A DNA stretch of 64,000 nt from Psilocybe azurescens. Lineage: Eukaryota; Basidiomycota; Agaricomycetes; Agaricales; Agrocybaceae. Position numbers and translations under genes: made by a program. The notes beneath the pieces were generated by a model. The model did no database searches, was not told the DNA's origin, and saw nothing but the letters and a program-made list of their open reading frames with translations. Of this stretch, positions 34,548-44,793 are shown piece by piece (the stretch's first letter is position 1; each line of letters begins with the position of its first letter). Location: contig JAJIRX010000668.1 of assembly GCA_023853785.1 (NCBI GenBank), positions 496,001 through 560,000 on the forward strand. Reading direction: 5' to 3'.

Positions 34548-35979
34548 ATGTCTACCTTCATCGGCCAAACCAACTACATCGCTTGCGTTGGTGAGCAAGC
34601 CCAGACCGACACTCCCGTCGACCTTATCGCTTGTGAGCTTGCACGAGTCGGAGCATGCACGCGCCCATTCACTAACCAGCCCCATCTTGGCCATCTAGCC
34701 TTGTTTCCCGCTTTTGAGTCCCCCATTTTGTGGGACTTCAATGGTTTTTTTCCCCGCCTAGCACATCCCATTATTATCCGCCGCTCTTTTCGACGCTTCC
34801 ATCTGACGGGCCGACCTTACCTGTCGGCTACTTTAATTGGAGCTGGCTGCCATCCACATACTCGCTGAGCAGTTCAGCTTTATCTTCGCCGTCCCCTCCC
34901 AACGTTCTCAAAGATTCTGAAACAGGCGCCGCCGTACAATACCCCGGTGCTCAAAAGCAGTCGCATACCACCAAGGCCGGTACGTCTTTCACGTTTTTGT
35001 GCACGACGTCAAGCCGTATAACACTGCTTTTCACTACTCCTTTTTGTCACTTCGGACATTAGATGCATCCTATTGTGCATTGTCGAGTCAGTCTCCCTAT
35101 GAACATTCAAATCATCAGGTCGCATCATTGGCGCCGACGCACACACCGTAAGATCAACCTTTTAAATTGAATACGTACTCAAGTTCAGCTTTACTAATTT
35201 AACTATAGGTCCACCCAATCACCATTGGTTATTCTCATTCCAGAAAGCACCGACGAGGAACTGCGACTGGCACGCCTCTGTAGGGATCCGGTAGATCTTA
35301 ATAAGAAAAATTTTATGCCAGGACCTAGGGAGCCCGACGAAACACCTCCCAAGAGCCAAACAATATCGACGACAAGTTTCCCTCCGGCGGAGAGGCGGAA
35401 AAAACTTCAAATTAGGATCCATTAACGCAGGCCACAGCGTTAACATGCGCTCCGGGAACGGGCCCGTTCCCGTTGAGCCAGTGCATAGTATTCCGAATGA
35501 TAATGGAAGGTATGAAATTTTATCCCGCCTCTCGACTGATAGATGGTAACGAGTGTCTTTTTTCATACTAGAAGTGAGGGTAAGAGGAGCATTGGAGCTC
35601 AGAGAAATGGAGCACGGTATGCATGTCGTTCATTCTCTCCTCTCGACTGAAAAGTAATAACGGGTATCGTTTTATGCGTAGGAGCAAAAGCCCAGCTGCG
35701 ACGCAGAAGGGCAAAAAACATCGTCGAGGTGCAAGACCAAAATACAGCGTTCTGGGGCCAGAGCCCAAAGCAAAGGCGCCAAAGACAGGGAAAAGGGCCA
35801 GAATCCCTAAGATGATGCAGGGACAAGCTGTCGAAGCTGTGCCACCCTCTAATGACGGGTTTAACTTCCGCTGCATGGCCCCCTTAGCCCCACCACCCAT
35901 GTCTATGGAATACAGGAGATGCCAAAAATCATCCTTTAAAGTCGGCGCAGGCATCAATAATGCCACATTTTTCGAGTAA
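34548..35979 (+). CDS. unrecognised protein, inverted-repeat copy B
   Basis: Plus-strand twin of the gene at 9328-10760. The start at 34548 reads MSTFIGQTNYIACVGEQAQ, and exon 1 ends at a GTACGT donor near 34981. A 29-nt exon follows a CAG acceptor (about 35119-35147) and ends at GTAAGA, and the third exon begins after CTATAG near 35210 with SPLVILIPESTDEELRLARLC. A basic segment ends in GINNATFFE (35979). Exon 1 appears to have suffered a one-base change near 34755-34760 relative to copy A (FFSPPSTSHYYPP against FFPRLAHP), so copy B may be the damaged one. No family was recognised; the shared splice sites in both arms support a real gene. Confidence 0.5.
35453..35472. repeat. perfect 20-bp palindrome, arm 2 copy
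   Basis: This is identical to the palindrome at 9835-9854, and the gcgttaa/ttaacgc stem next to it is also present (35423-35442 region). It stays perfect although flanking bases differ between arms. Confidence 0.7.
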
Positions 35980-36301
35980 GTATTCATCACTTGGCAGCTC
36001 GAAACTCACTGACAATCACCTTTATAGTCAGAGTTCATTCAAATAAACAACGAAAATTTGGTCTCTGTTGTAGCCTGGTTGCAGAAGAGTGTGGTAATGG
36101 TAGTGATGAAGCATATTGTGAGTTATGGACGAGCACATCGAGGGCACCGACGAGGACAATGTCGTGCGAGATTGAGATATGGGATTTTTGCTTCTCTCGG
36201 CTTTTATCTCCGCACATCGATTGATCGTGAGAGAATTGATGGGATTCTGAACACGATGATGGCTGGCTATAAGTAGCAGTCTGTAGTAGTGTGGTTTTGA
36301 C

Positions 36302-36470
36302 AGAACGAGCTTCTTGCTGTGCAAGTGTGCATGGAAATCGACGATGCGCCCCGGGATGATATGACGCTGAGGTGGTTAAAGCAGGATGGCGTTTTGGTGT
36401 CCATTCACAAGCCAATTGCTGCATATTCGACCTTTTATTTCGTGGCGAATAACAAAATCCCCACTAAAAT
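36302..36470 (+). pseudogene. F-box protein C-terminal fragment (third copy)
   Basis: Plus-strand codons read VCMEIDDAPRDDMTLRWLKQ, then DGVLVSIHKPIAAYSTFYFV and NNKIP, matching the end of the F-box genes at 13207 and 5763. Only about 55 codons remain, cut on both sides. It lies just outside the end of inverted-repeat arm 2, so it was not placed by the same colinear copying event as the arm. Confidence 0.75.
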
Positions 36471-36479
36471 GGCGCAAGT

Positions 36480-36836
36480 CCGTTACTAATACTAGAGGCT
36501 GGGAACGTACAATTACTGAGTTTCCCCTCTCAAGTACTATGTACCTTTAATCATCAAATATGTAGAGGGCATCATGACTGTCCATCGTTTCATCACGCAT
36601 TTTGTAATGTATGCCTCAAAGCTCGAGACCTCGGGCCTGAGACCCCATGGTCAGCAGAATCTATCGCGTTGTACAGATATTAAAGTACTTGTAATTTCTA
36701 ACCACAAAATAATATACAATCGGTTCGAATTTTAACCATATTCGAAACGATCAGAGAGAAAATGAAAGAAAAAAGGACAGAGAGTGGGAGAGACAGAGAC
36801 AGAGGAAGAGAGACAGAGAAATCCGTCGAACGAGTT
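36480..36836. other. short intergenic stretch
   Basis: No gene was recognised. A purine-rich agagaaaatgaaagaaaa...gagacagag tract at 36750-36820 lies just past the stop of the TFIIF gene. Confidence 0.4.
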
Positions 36837-36837
36837 T

Positions 36838-38126
36838 TCATGAGACCTCCTCCATGTCATCGTCGTCGTCGTCGTCGTCATCATCATCATCTTCCTCCAT
36901 CTTCAGGTCACCACTTCCACTGCCACTGGCGACCCCAAGGGGCACATTTTCCGCTTTCATCTAAAGAAGATTGTTCAGAGATAGCAGAGAAAAAAAAAGC
37001 TCGTGTGGCTTACACTTCCTTCATCCTTGAATATATCCTTCAACTCCCACAAGCCGTTATACTCGCCTGATTTATGCAGCTGCGCGATCTCGGAGAGGAC
37101 CTCTTTCAGATAGACTTCGGGCTGTTGCGTCTTGTCGCGCAGGGGCCGGATGCTCCAACGCGGGGACTCGCGGAAGAGGAGGAAGAGCTGGTCGAGCAGC
37201 TGGTTGCGCGGCATGCGGGCCATGCGTTCGAATGCGCCTTTGGGCTGCTTGCCTTTGGTGCGCTGTATCATTGTAAGAAATGAACCTGATCAGTGAATTA
37301 TGAAAAGATAACGTACGATGAGATCCCCAAATGCATTCCTAGCACCCACACCCACACCGCTGCTCAGCCTGTTCACGCCTCCTCTTCCACCGGGTACGCC
37401 TGCCTCGTCGATCATCCTAATCTGCCTCACCGGCGTATTGTACTTCCTATGTCTCTCCTTCATCTGCTTCCTGTACGTCGACGTCAGCGCCGGGCGCAAG
37501 TTGCATTCAAACTTGATCCTGCCCGTGAGGATCGTCGATCTCGCCCTCGTATTAGGCGTAGCTGCCGCAGCGCTCGTCGAGACACTGAGTGCGGGATCCT
37601 TCGGTCGCTCGGCGATGACGACCTGGTTCTGTACCTCCTTGATCACCATGTCGAGCTCGTAGCAGTCCGGTTCAGGGCCGAGGGCGGTGTATGTGGTGTG
37701 GGAATCGAATGTAGGGCGGTTGGGATTGGGGGACGGCGGTGGGGGCGCAGACGGATCCGAGGGGTCGCGGTTGGGTGGCAGGAAGAGCACGATGCGCTGC
37801 TTGCCTTCCGGGGGACCGTACACGCGCATTGTGGCGAGGTGCACGTCTTCGACGTTTATCGCCGACCAGCGCTCCATGAGGAACTTTGGGATCTAGGCAA
37901 TACCATGCCATTGCAAAATAGAGTGGTCGGGGGAAAAGAGGGGCACACAGCTCAACACAAGACTGAGACGGGGTTGCGTGAATTACGACGCACCTTGACG
38001 ATCCATACCATTCCCTTCCCCTGATCCAACATGAGATGCTCATCAGGGTCCGGCTGCGCGTCGTCATCCTGCCCTGTAGTCTCGGCGTCGAATGGCTTTT
38101 TTCTCGTCCTCTAGCGGTCCATCCAT
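36838..38126 (-). CDS. TFG2: transcription initiation factor IIF subunit beta
   Basis: Minus-strand exons 38126-37994, 37892-37317, 37262-37014 and 36960-36838. The order is MDGPLEDEKK, an acidic lead (TTGQDDDAQPDPDEHLMLDQ), GMVWIVKIPKFLMERW, the dimerisation barrel including GRIKFECNLRPALTSTYRKQM, and then the C-terminal winged helix FERMARMPRNQLLDQLFLLF with TQQPEVYLKEVLSEIAQLHKSGEYNGLWELKD. A poly-Asp tail closes the protein. It partners TFIIF alpha on RNA polymerase II during promoter opening. Exon 1 needs one A removed from a six-A run (complement of 38097-38102) to connect the MDGPLEDEKK start with the acidic lead. I treat this as a probable sequence error. Confidence 0.92.
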
Positions 38127-38129
38127 GGG

Positions 38130-38768
38130 TTCTTTGTTGAGCTTTGAGCTCACTTAGCTCTGGTTCTGATGTCAAATTGAATTTCTCTGAAGGCCTTAAG
38201 AAGGTTCTTAAGCTTTAATATCGACCAATCTATGTGTAGTATATTGAGTGTATGGACGATGGAGAGGGGGAGGGATGTTGCGATGGACGATGGGCGATGT
38301 TGTGGGTGACAATGAAAGGCAGGTTAATGGAATGAATTACCCGGCCGTCAGGGTTGGATCTCCGCTCTACCGAAGTTCGAAAATGATCAGCCTCCCACTT
38401 ATGTTTGAGTAAACGACTGCCTAATTTCTGAAATCGTTTGAGCACTTCAACACCTCTCATGATCCATCTCATTCTGCAGGCAGTAGTCGGATCGAGTCTC
38501 ACAGTTATATCGACCTTCGGCCTGCCCTTGGTTTCAAATTCCCACTGGTCGCGACAGAGTGTGTGCATCCGAGTGCGAGGATATGTGGTGACAATGTGGA
38601 TTCAGTGCTCTTTTTGTCCATTCAAACAAAGGCCTTGGTAACTATGGGGACATTGCCATTTCTCTGTGTATATAGTGCAAGTGAGGCAAAGATATTTGGG
38701 TTGTAAACCGACCGGTGCACGTCGTCTTATCATTTCGAAACCTGCGTTGCATTATTTAAACTGAAGCA
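38130..38768. other. intergenic stretch between divergent genes
   Basis: This lies between TFIIF beta (minus) and the M3 peptidase (plus), so it probably holds both promoters. A 112-codon minus-strand frame (38230-38568) has no family resemblance and I do not call it a gene. Confidence 0.4.
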
Positions 38769-38769
38769 A

Positions 38770-41700
38770 ATGATTTCACCTCCTCAACTGCCTCTTACAT
38801 GGGAGCATACTGTGAAGGATCTCACCGACCAAACAGACGCGGCTATAACACGATTGAAGAGTGCATTGAATCGTGTCGGATCTCTTAAACCTGAAGAATG
38901 CAACTTTCAATCTGTACGTTTCTTGCTTGAATACCTTCCTTTAGTTTCATTAAAAATGTGGTACATTTCCCGGGCTTCCCCTCCAGGTCTTCGTAAGTAA
39001 CCGCCATCGACCCTCATTTTATAATTCACATCATCGTCATACAATCATCTACAGGTATTCCTAGAATCCGAAGAAAGCTTATACAACAGCACCATCGAAA
39101 CCCTGGCCTTCTATCAAAATGTATCAGGCTCCCAAGAGCTGCGCGACGAGTCGAGCACTGCAGACTCGCGCAGCAGGGACTTCAAAGTCGAATCCTCCAT
39201 GCGCATGGACGTGTTTGACGCCAAGATCGCCGCGGAGAGGAATATCAAAGAATCAGGGAAGTGGGACGCACTTGAGGCCGAGGAGAGGAGGCTCATAGAG
39301 AAGATGGTATGTATGAACCAAAATTTCAAATGAATGTATAACGTTCTACTGACTTGAAAGTGAACAGATTCTGGATGGACGCAGAGCCGGCTTGGCTCTT
39401 CCTCCTCAGAAGCAGGAGGAACTAAAGACACTGAGGAAAGAACTCTCCCAGGTCTCCTTGGATTACATGGTACGCATTGAAACCATTAAGCAATGGAATC
39501 TACGTAGCTGATTGATCGTGGGCATTAGAAAAACTTCAACGAAGAGAACGTAAGGAGTTTTTTGATTAGATTTCGATTGTGGTGGTCACTGACAAAGTCT
39601 TACTGATTTAATTCTGAACTTTAGGGTGCTATCTCATTCACCAAGGAAGAGCTGAAGGGTGTCCCGGAAGACGTGATTTCCGGGTACCGCAAACGCACTG
39701 TTACTGACAATGCAGGCGAGACGGAACTCTACGATGTGACTTTCAAAGGCCCTGACTTTAGCCCTGTTGTACGTATGCATTTGCTTATATCCTCCCCGTC
39801 CTACATTTCCTTCGTCAGTCAATTGGATGATTTAATCTGATCATCTCTCCAAATCCAACAGCTGAGCTACGCCGAAAGCCCAGAGACCCGCAAGCGAATG
39901 AAAGAAGCCCATGATTCGCGGCTCTCCGTCAACGTGCCCATCATCGCCAAAGCTTTTGAACTGCGCCGCAAAAGGCGCTTCTCTTGGGATATAATAACTG
40001 GTTAGTGGGTTAACTTACTTTAAGATGTATGGTTCTCATGATTGGTCCAGGGCTGACTATGTTACGGATGACCGGATGATCAAGTCGGGGAAAGCTATCG
40101 AGGAAGTAAGCCGCCCGTTCCTATCCGTCCGAGGGTCATATCACTAATTCAAAACTAATAATTTACAGTTTCTTGACGACCTAATAAAAAAACTTCTACC
40201 CATCGGGCTCAAAGAACGCGAAAACCTCCTCGCCCTCAAACAAGCCGATTATGCATCGCAAGGCCTTCCCTTCGACGGAAAATTCTACCTCTGGGATGAT
40301 GGCTATTATGGCCACAAGTTCACAGAACAAACATTGAAAATAGACAGTAAATTGGTGAAGGAGAATTTCCCGGTGGAGAGGGTTGTACCGACTGTTTTAG
40401 GGATGTATCAGGACATGTTTGGGGTACGATTTGTGGAGCGCGAGGGGGCGAGTGTTTGGCATCCTGGTGAGTGCAACTGGTGTGTGAGATATTCTCGATA
40501 TTAACGCCTCATTCTGCGATTTCCACTTCCTCTTTATCTAGACGTGCAGGCGTATGCTGTTTGGGAAAAGGACGCGGTTGATGAGACAGGATTCATCGGC
40601 TACACATACCTCGATCTCTACCCTCGCCGTGCGTGCCCTCTATGCTCAGCGCTCGGCTCCATGTGCTTATCATTGTTTCATTCATATTCTCTCAGCCGGG
40701 AAGTTCTCTCACATCGCCGTGTGGCCTCTGATACCCGGCCACGATCTTCCCAACGGAAAGCGGAGCTACCCAGTCAACGCGATGGTCGCTAATCTCGCCA
40801 AGCCCACACCCGACACACCCGCGCTGATGCGACACCATGACGTCGTAATGTTTTTCCACGAGATGGGGCATGTGTTTCATGACCTCTTGAGTTGGACAAG
40901 GTTTGCTAGGTTTCATGGGACAAGGTATGTCGTGACTGTAGTGCAACTGGCTCTTTGTCTTTGGTATGCTTTATGCTATGATCGCTGATGTACTGGTTTG
41001 AATTCTCCTGGATAGTGGTACCCTCGACTTTGTTGAGGCTCCTTCACAGATGCTCGAGAACTGGTACGACTCAGTATTCTGCCACTTGTTTATCACAAAA
41101 ATATTTACCTACACTATGATGTCTAAGGTGCTGGGAGCCTAAGATTCTGGCAAAAATTTCGAGCCATTATATAACCGGTGAACCCATCCCGATGGAACTG
41201 GCTGAGAATCTCAAGAAGAGGTGATGTCCAAAATGCCACATTCGGAAGACTATGCAACATAATTACTAACGACAGAGTGCTTCTACTTCCTACTACAGTC
41301 GCCAGTTGAACCGTGGTTCATTTTATCTCCAACAGATGTTTTATGCGAAATATGATTTCAAAGTGCATTATGATTGTGATCAACTTGAAAGTGAGTGTAC
41401 CTTGCCCCATCCTTTGTCTTCTTGTCCACCATGCGAATTGTCACTTACGAATAGTTAACCATAACTCACGTCTTCACAATCCATAGCCCCGGAAGCCTAT
41501 ACCAGCCTGTGGTGTACTCTTCGCAAGGAAACTCTACTTTCAGATCATGATAAGGAGTGTCCCGGTCAAGCCGCCTTCTCACACTTGGCCAGCGGCTACG
41601 ATGTGGGATATTATGGGTGTGTCATTTTTACTTCTCCTTGCATCCTTTGTTAGCCTCCTGGCTGAGGGCATATTGGCATTGAAGGTACTCGTACTCTCAG

Positions 41701-42048
41701 GTATTCGCAGCGGATATGTATGGTAAGTACAACCTACCACTGCATGTATTACGTTCGCGTATACATCAGTGAATGAAGAGGAGGACTGACAACACGCTCA
41801 TTATGCGCCTCTCTAGCCACTATTTTCGAAGAAGACCCTCTTGATCCTGCTCGCGCGAAGCTTTATCGCGACAAGGTCCTCGTTCCGGGTGCAAGCCGAG
41901 ACGAGCTCGATATTCTCAAGGTACGGAAGGAGCCCTTCCTGTAATGCCCAAGCTATGCGCTGAGATGTGAATCGTGTAATAGGATTTCTTAGGGCGATCG
42001 CCTAACAGCGATGCATTTTCCAGACAGCTCTTTGGCGCCGGTCTCTGA
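38770..42048 (+). CDS. PRD1: M3-family zinc oligopeptidase (thimet oligopeptidase/saccharolysin type)
   Basis: Around a dozen short introns interrupt a protein of roughly 680 residues. It starts MISPPQLPLTWEHTVKDLT (38770) and ends NSDAFSRQLFGAGL (stop 42046-42048). The catalytic zinc site is FHEMGHVFHDLL (HExxH, near 40857-40872), with the downstream EAPSQMLENW helix (41037) giving the third zinc ligand. GYDVGYYGYSYSQVFAADMY and EDPLDPARAKLYRDKVL follow, all diagnostic of family M3. It degrades short peptides in the cytosol or mitochondrial intermembrane space; no targeting peptide is evident. One frame correction is needed near 39973, where RRKRA continues into LLGYNNWADYVTDDR only if a GG becomes GGG. 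This fits a homopolymer miscall. Splice pairs elsewhere keep frame. Confidence 0.9.
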
Positions 42049-42049
42049 G

Positions 42050-42255
42050 ATTCGGCTAGACTCTTGCCTTATAAGTTAGGGCAGAATGGAATAATAATTT
42101 ATAACAAGGGAATCTCTAAGTAGCAGGCTAGAGGTGGACACTCTCGTTTGGAATATTTGGTTTCTGAATCCCCGAACTGTGAACACTGCAGTTCATACGT
42201 ATGTAATTAAATAGTTCTAAATGCATGTACTATATTCAAATCTCGTGATTCCAGA
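42050..42255. other. convergent intergenic gap
   Basis: This gap between the ends of two convergent genes probably holds both 3' ends and is not otherwise notable. Confidence 0.4.
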
Positions 42256-42258
42256 CCC

Positions 42259-43607
42259 TCATTGCAGTTGATCTCCCACAGAGGACATATGTTCAGAACG
42301 GAGTCTCTCCTTCTTGGCTTCAGACATGGACTGATGGAGAATTGGCTCCAGCCTTTTAAGAACTAAGAACAACATTGCAAGGTTTTAAGAAATGAACTCG
42401 AGAACACGAGATTTCATAAAGGTACATACCTGCGCCAGTGATCCTCTTGTTGGCACCACTTGCTCTCATGACTCTGTCCAACTTTAGCGGCGAGCCGTCT
42501 GGGTTAGTGGCTAGTACTCTCTTAAACTCGTTCTCCCAGCCCATTACTCGTATGTAGTCTATGATCCTATTGTTCCGAAAGGATATCACGATGTTAGAGG
42601 ATTTTGGTTCTCTCTGTGGCGGGGTAGAAAGACTCACGTCTGCTCGTTTTCATAAATCAACTTCGATCTTTTCCGCTTGTCAATGAGAACCTTTAAAGCG
42701 TTGAGTATATTCATGAACCACATCTTGCACTCGAAGTCTTCCTAAATGAAATAGGTTCAGCACTAAGCTTGCATGTGCCCGTCAGATAATGGTAAGCGTA
42801 CCTGTTTAATGACGTCTAGTTCCTGCTGTTTGCTCTTTATCCATTGTGATTTATCCGTTGCCTGTTCATATCCTAATTTCAAAGGTGCGATACTCTTGGT
42901 ATGGTAGTAGCGTCCACTAATTTTATTCCGGTGAGTATATGGTATAACAGATAGGAGCTCCTCTGGACAGTCAGGGACGATAAAGGTGAAGCTGTTACGC
43001 CAATATTAGATATTCTGCAAGCCAACGAAGATATTGAACCTCACTGTTTGTGAGCACAAGCGTTGCAGAGCATCAACCCAATTTTGCTATATAGAATGGT
43101 TACATGTCCTTGTACGACTCTTTTCATACAGTCCTGAATAATTAAAGCATGTTAGTAACCCAAAGATTGAACGTATAACTATAGCCCATACATGGCAGAA
43201 ATTCGTAGTAAGCAGTGCTGCATACTTGGGGTGGCTCAAGCCACTGGGACACGGTGGCGGCGCCCCGAGCCCCTGCACTGGCGTCCAACGAGAGAATGAG
43301 TATCTCCAGATAGATATTGATAGCTCACGACTCATGAGGAAGGAGCGTATATCTTTTGAGGTCCATGAGAGTCGAAGCAAGTCAGGTGGCCTTAGGTTCT
43401 TGAATATCTGAGGGTGTGATACATGTTTGAGTTATGAATTTTGAAATATCGTTTTTGCGACATGCCACTCACCTCCTCGCAAATGTCCAGGGGCAAAAAG
43501 TTTAGCTTTCCGGAATTTACAATCTGTTGACCTTTCTTCTTTGAACGTCGACCCCCGATCTTGTGGTCTGCATCGGACTTCCTTTTCTTACCGCCTGTTT
43601 GATTCAT
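42259..43607 (-). CDS. F-box protein with conserved cysteine pairs
   Basis: Minus-strand multi-exon gene. Exon 1 (start 43607) has a Lys-rich lead (MNQTGGKKRKSDADHK) and the beginning of the F-box (LNFLPLDICEE). It splices to IFKNLRPPDLLRLSWTSKDI and RSFLMSRELSISIWRYSF, then CPSGLSHPKYAALLTTNFCH and DCMKRVV...LMLCNACAHK, a C-x2-C plus C-x2-C arrangement common in this Agaricomycete F-box family. It continues through CPEELLSVIPYTHRNKIS and the VLATNPDGSPLKLDRVMRAS segment and ends ERLRSEHMSSVGDQLQ (stop at 42259). It is about 300 residues and shorter than relatives I remember, so the C-terminus may be truncated. Probable SCF substrate adaptor; the cysteines may bind zinc (inference). Confidence 0.75.
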
Positions 43608-43619
43608 CCTGCAGGTAAA

Positions 43620-44790
43620 TTAAGATGCTGGCTCCAGTAAATTTTGTAGATCAAGGTTTCTAGAGCAGAATATACGGGAGTAGCTTAGAGTAGTGGGGAA
43701 ATAAGTCATGAACATGACACGCCCTGTATCTCATTTATACCGAACAAAAATAATGCGGGCGGGCCAGTGCCACTTTTCGTAATTTACCATTTCTAGTCAC
43801 CTTCTGTCGGGATGTCCCAAATTCGGTAATTTAAGACTTCGAAACAAGGCCCTGTACAGCATCGGCAGATGCCGCATTGTGGGTGTCGTCTCCAACCTAA
43901 TGGACACTGACAGAGCACTCTGCTTGTCACTGTCGAGGGCCCACATCCTATAATTCAATTTAAATGTAGATAGAATTGACCAATTCAGTTCAATCGGACT
44001 GTGCTATTGAGATTTGTACCCCATTTAACCTTGAGGGAGAGTTTGGAAAAGTGAAGATGGCAACCATAGAAATTCATCGTGGCAAATACCACATTATCCG
44101 GCACAGTACAGGCCATACTACCAGCATCTAACGCACGACTAGCCGCTCAAAACTTGGCTCAAGGCTTAAATAGACATCCCAATTTTACTGTATCCCTCAC
44201 ACCAGCGCTACATCACATAGCACTATTTTATTCATTTTATTGATCTGCTTTGCTTTGAGATTATCAGAGGAAGGTCACCTCACCTTGCCCTCACACAGCT
44301 TTATAGACGATGTTGTGTATCATTGTGGCTGGCCAGTGGTTAGTGTCAAATTAGTGTGACTGTTGACACTATTGCCGCTGCAATAATGCCCATAAATATT
44401 TCTTCTCGCTGGGCTCTCTATCTTAGTATCTATTAAGTGGTTATTTTTGACATGTAGCAGATTAATCTACTCAATAGTGGAAAGTAGAAATTTAATAGAA
44501 ATGGGTAGTTCAAGGAAGGTGCTTTCATGCAGTGAGGTTAGCTTTAGCCCGGCTAAAGCTAACCTCATGGGCCTGACCTGGAGTCGGTCTGGACTTGGCT
44601 TACCAACCCAATTGGCAATGCGCGCAGGACCGAAACCTTCGGATCTGCAAATTCTAAAAATAATCTGATAAGATCTTGCGCAATTCTTTCTGTTGCTGAC
44701 TGTAACATTTCAATTTGTAAAAAAAAACAGACGCGGAGTTCGTTTATCTTTCCTTCCTCTCATCCACAGGCATAGCCGTATCCTCCCAGC
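43620..44790. other. intergenic stretch with a strong hairpin
   Basis: No gene was recognised here. It contains the 35-bp hairpin at 44533-44567 (separate entry) and is otherwise AT-rich. The 73-codon frame spanning the hairpin (44447-44668) is unlikely to be coding. Confidence 0.4.
44533..44567. repeat. 35-bp near-perfect inverted repeat (17-bp arms)
   Basis: The left arm tgaggttagctttagcc (44533-44549) and right arm ggctaaagctaacctca (44551-44567) are exact reverse complements separated by one base. Nothing in the surrounding sequence explains it as part of a gene. It could be the remnant of a tiny palindromic mobile element or a cruciform-forming site. Confidence 0.85.
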
Positions 44791-44793
44791 AGA

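Larger units (their letters stand above)
32990..36268 (-). repeat. inverted repeat, arm 2
   Basis: Reverse-complement counterpart of 9052-12120. Matching runs through the membrane-protein fragment, the region of the MPLKLQ(M/L)YVYQPEV frame, the unrecognised gene, and an outer 200-bp stretch that ends at about 36268. Arm 2 is longer because of the LTR insertion at 33403-33631. The spacer between arms is about 20.9 kb and contains eS10, cytochrome c and Ypi1. Confidence 0.8.

Noticed and set aside
36750..36830. purine-rich agagaaa tract as a candidate regulatory element
   Set aside because: It is simple low-complexity sequence at the 3' end of a gene, without any further signal.
37293..38024. 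243-codon plus-strand frame opposite TFIIF beta
   Set aside because: It is antisense to conserved TFIIF beta exons and crosses their introns without interruption. No protein family matches.
44447..44668. 73-codon frame containing the 35-bp hairpin
   Set aside because: A perfect hairpin inside a short frame without motifs is better explained as non-coding repeat DNA.
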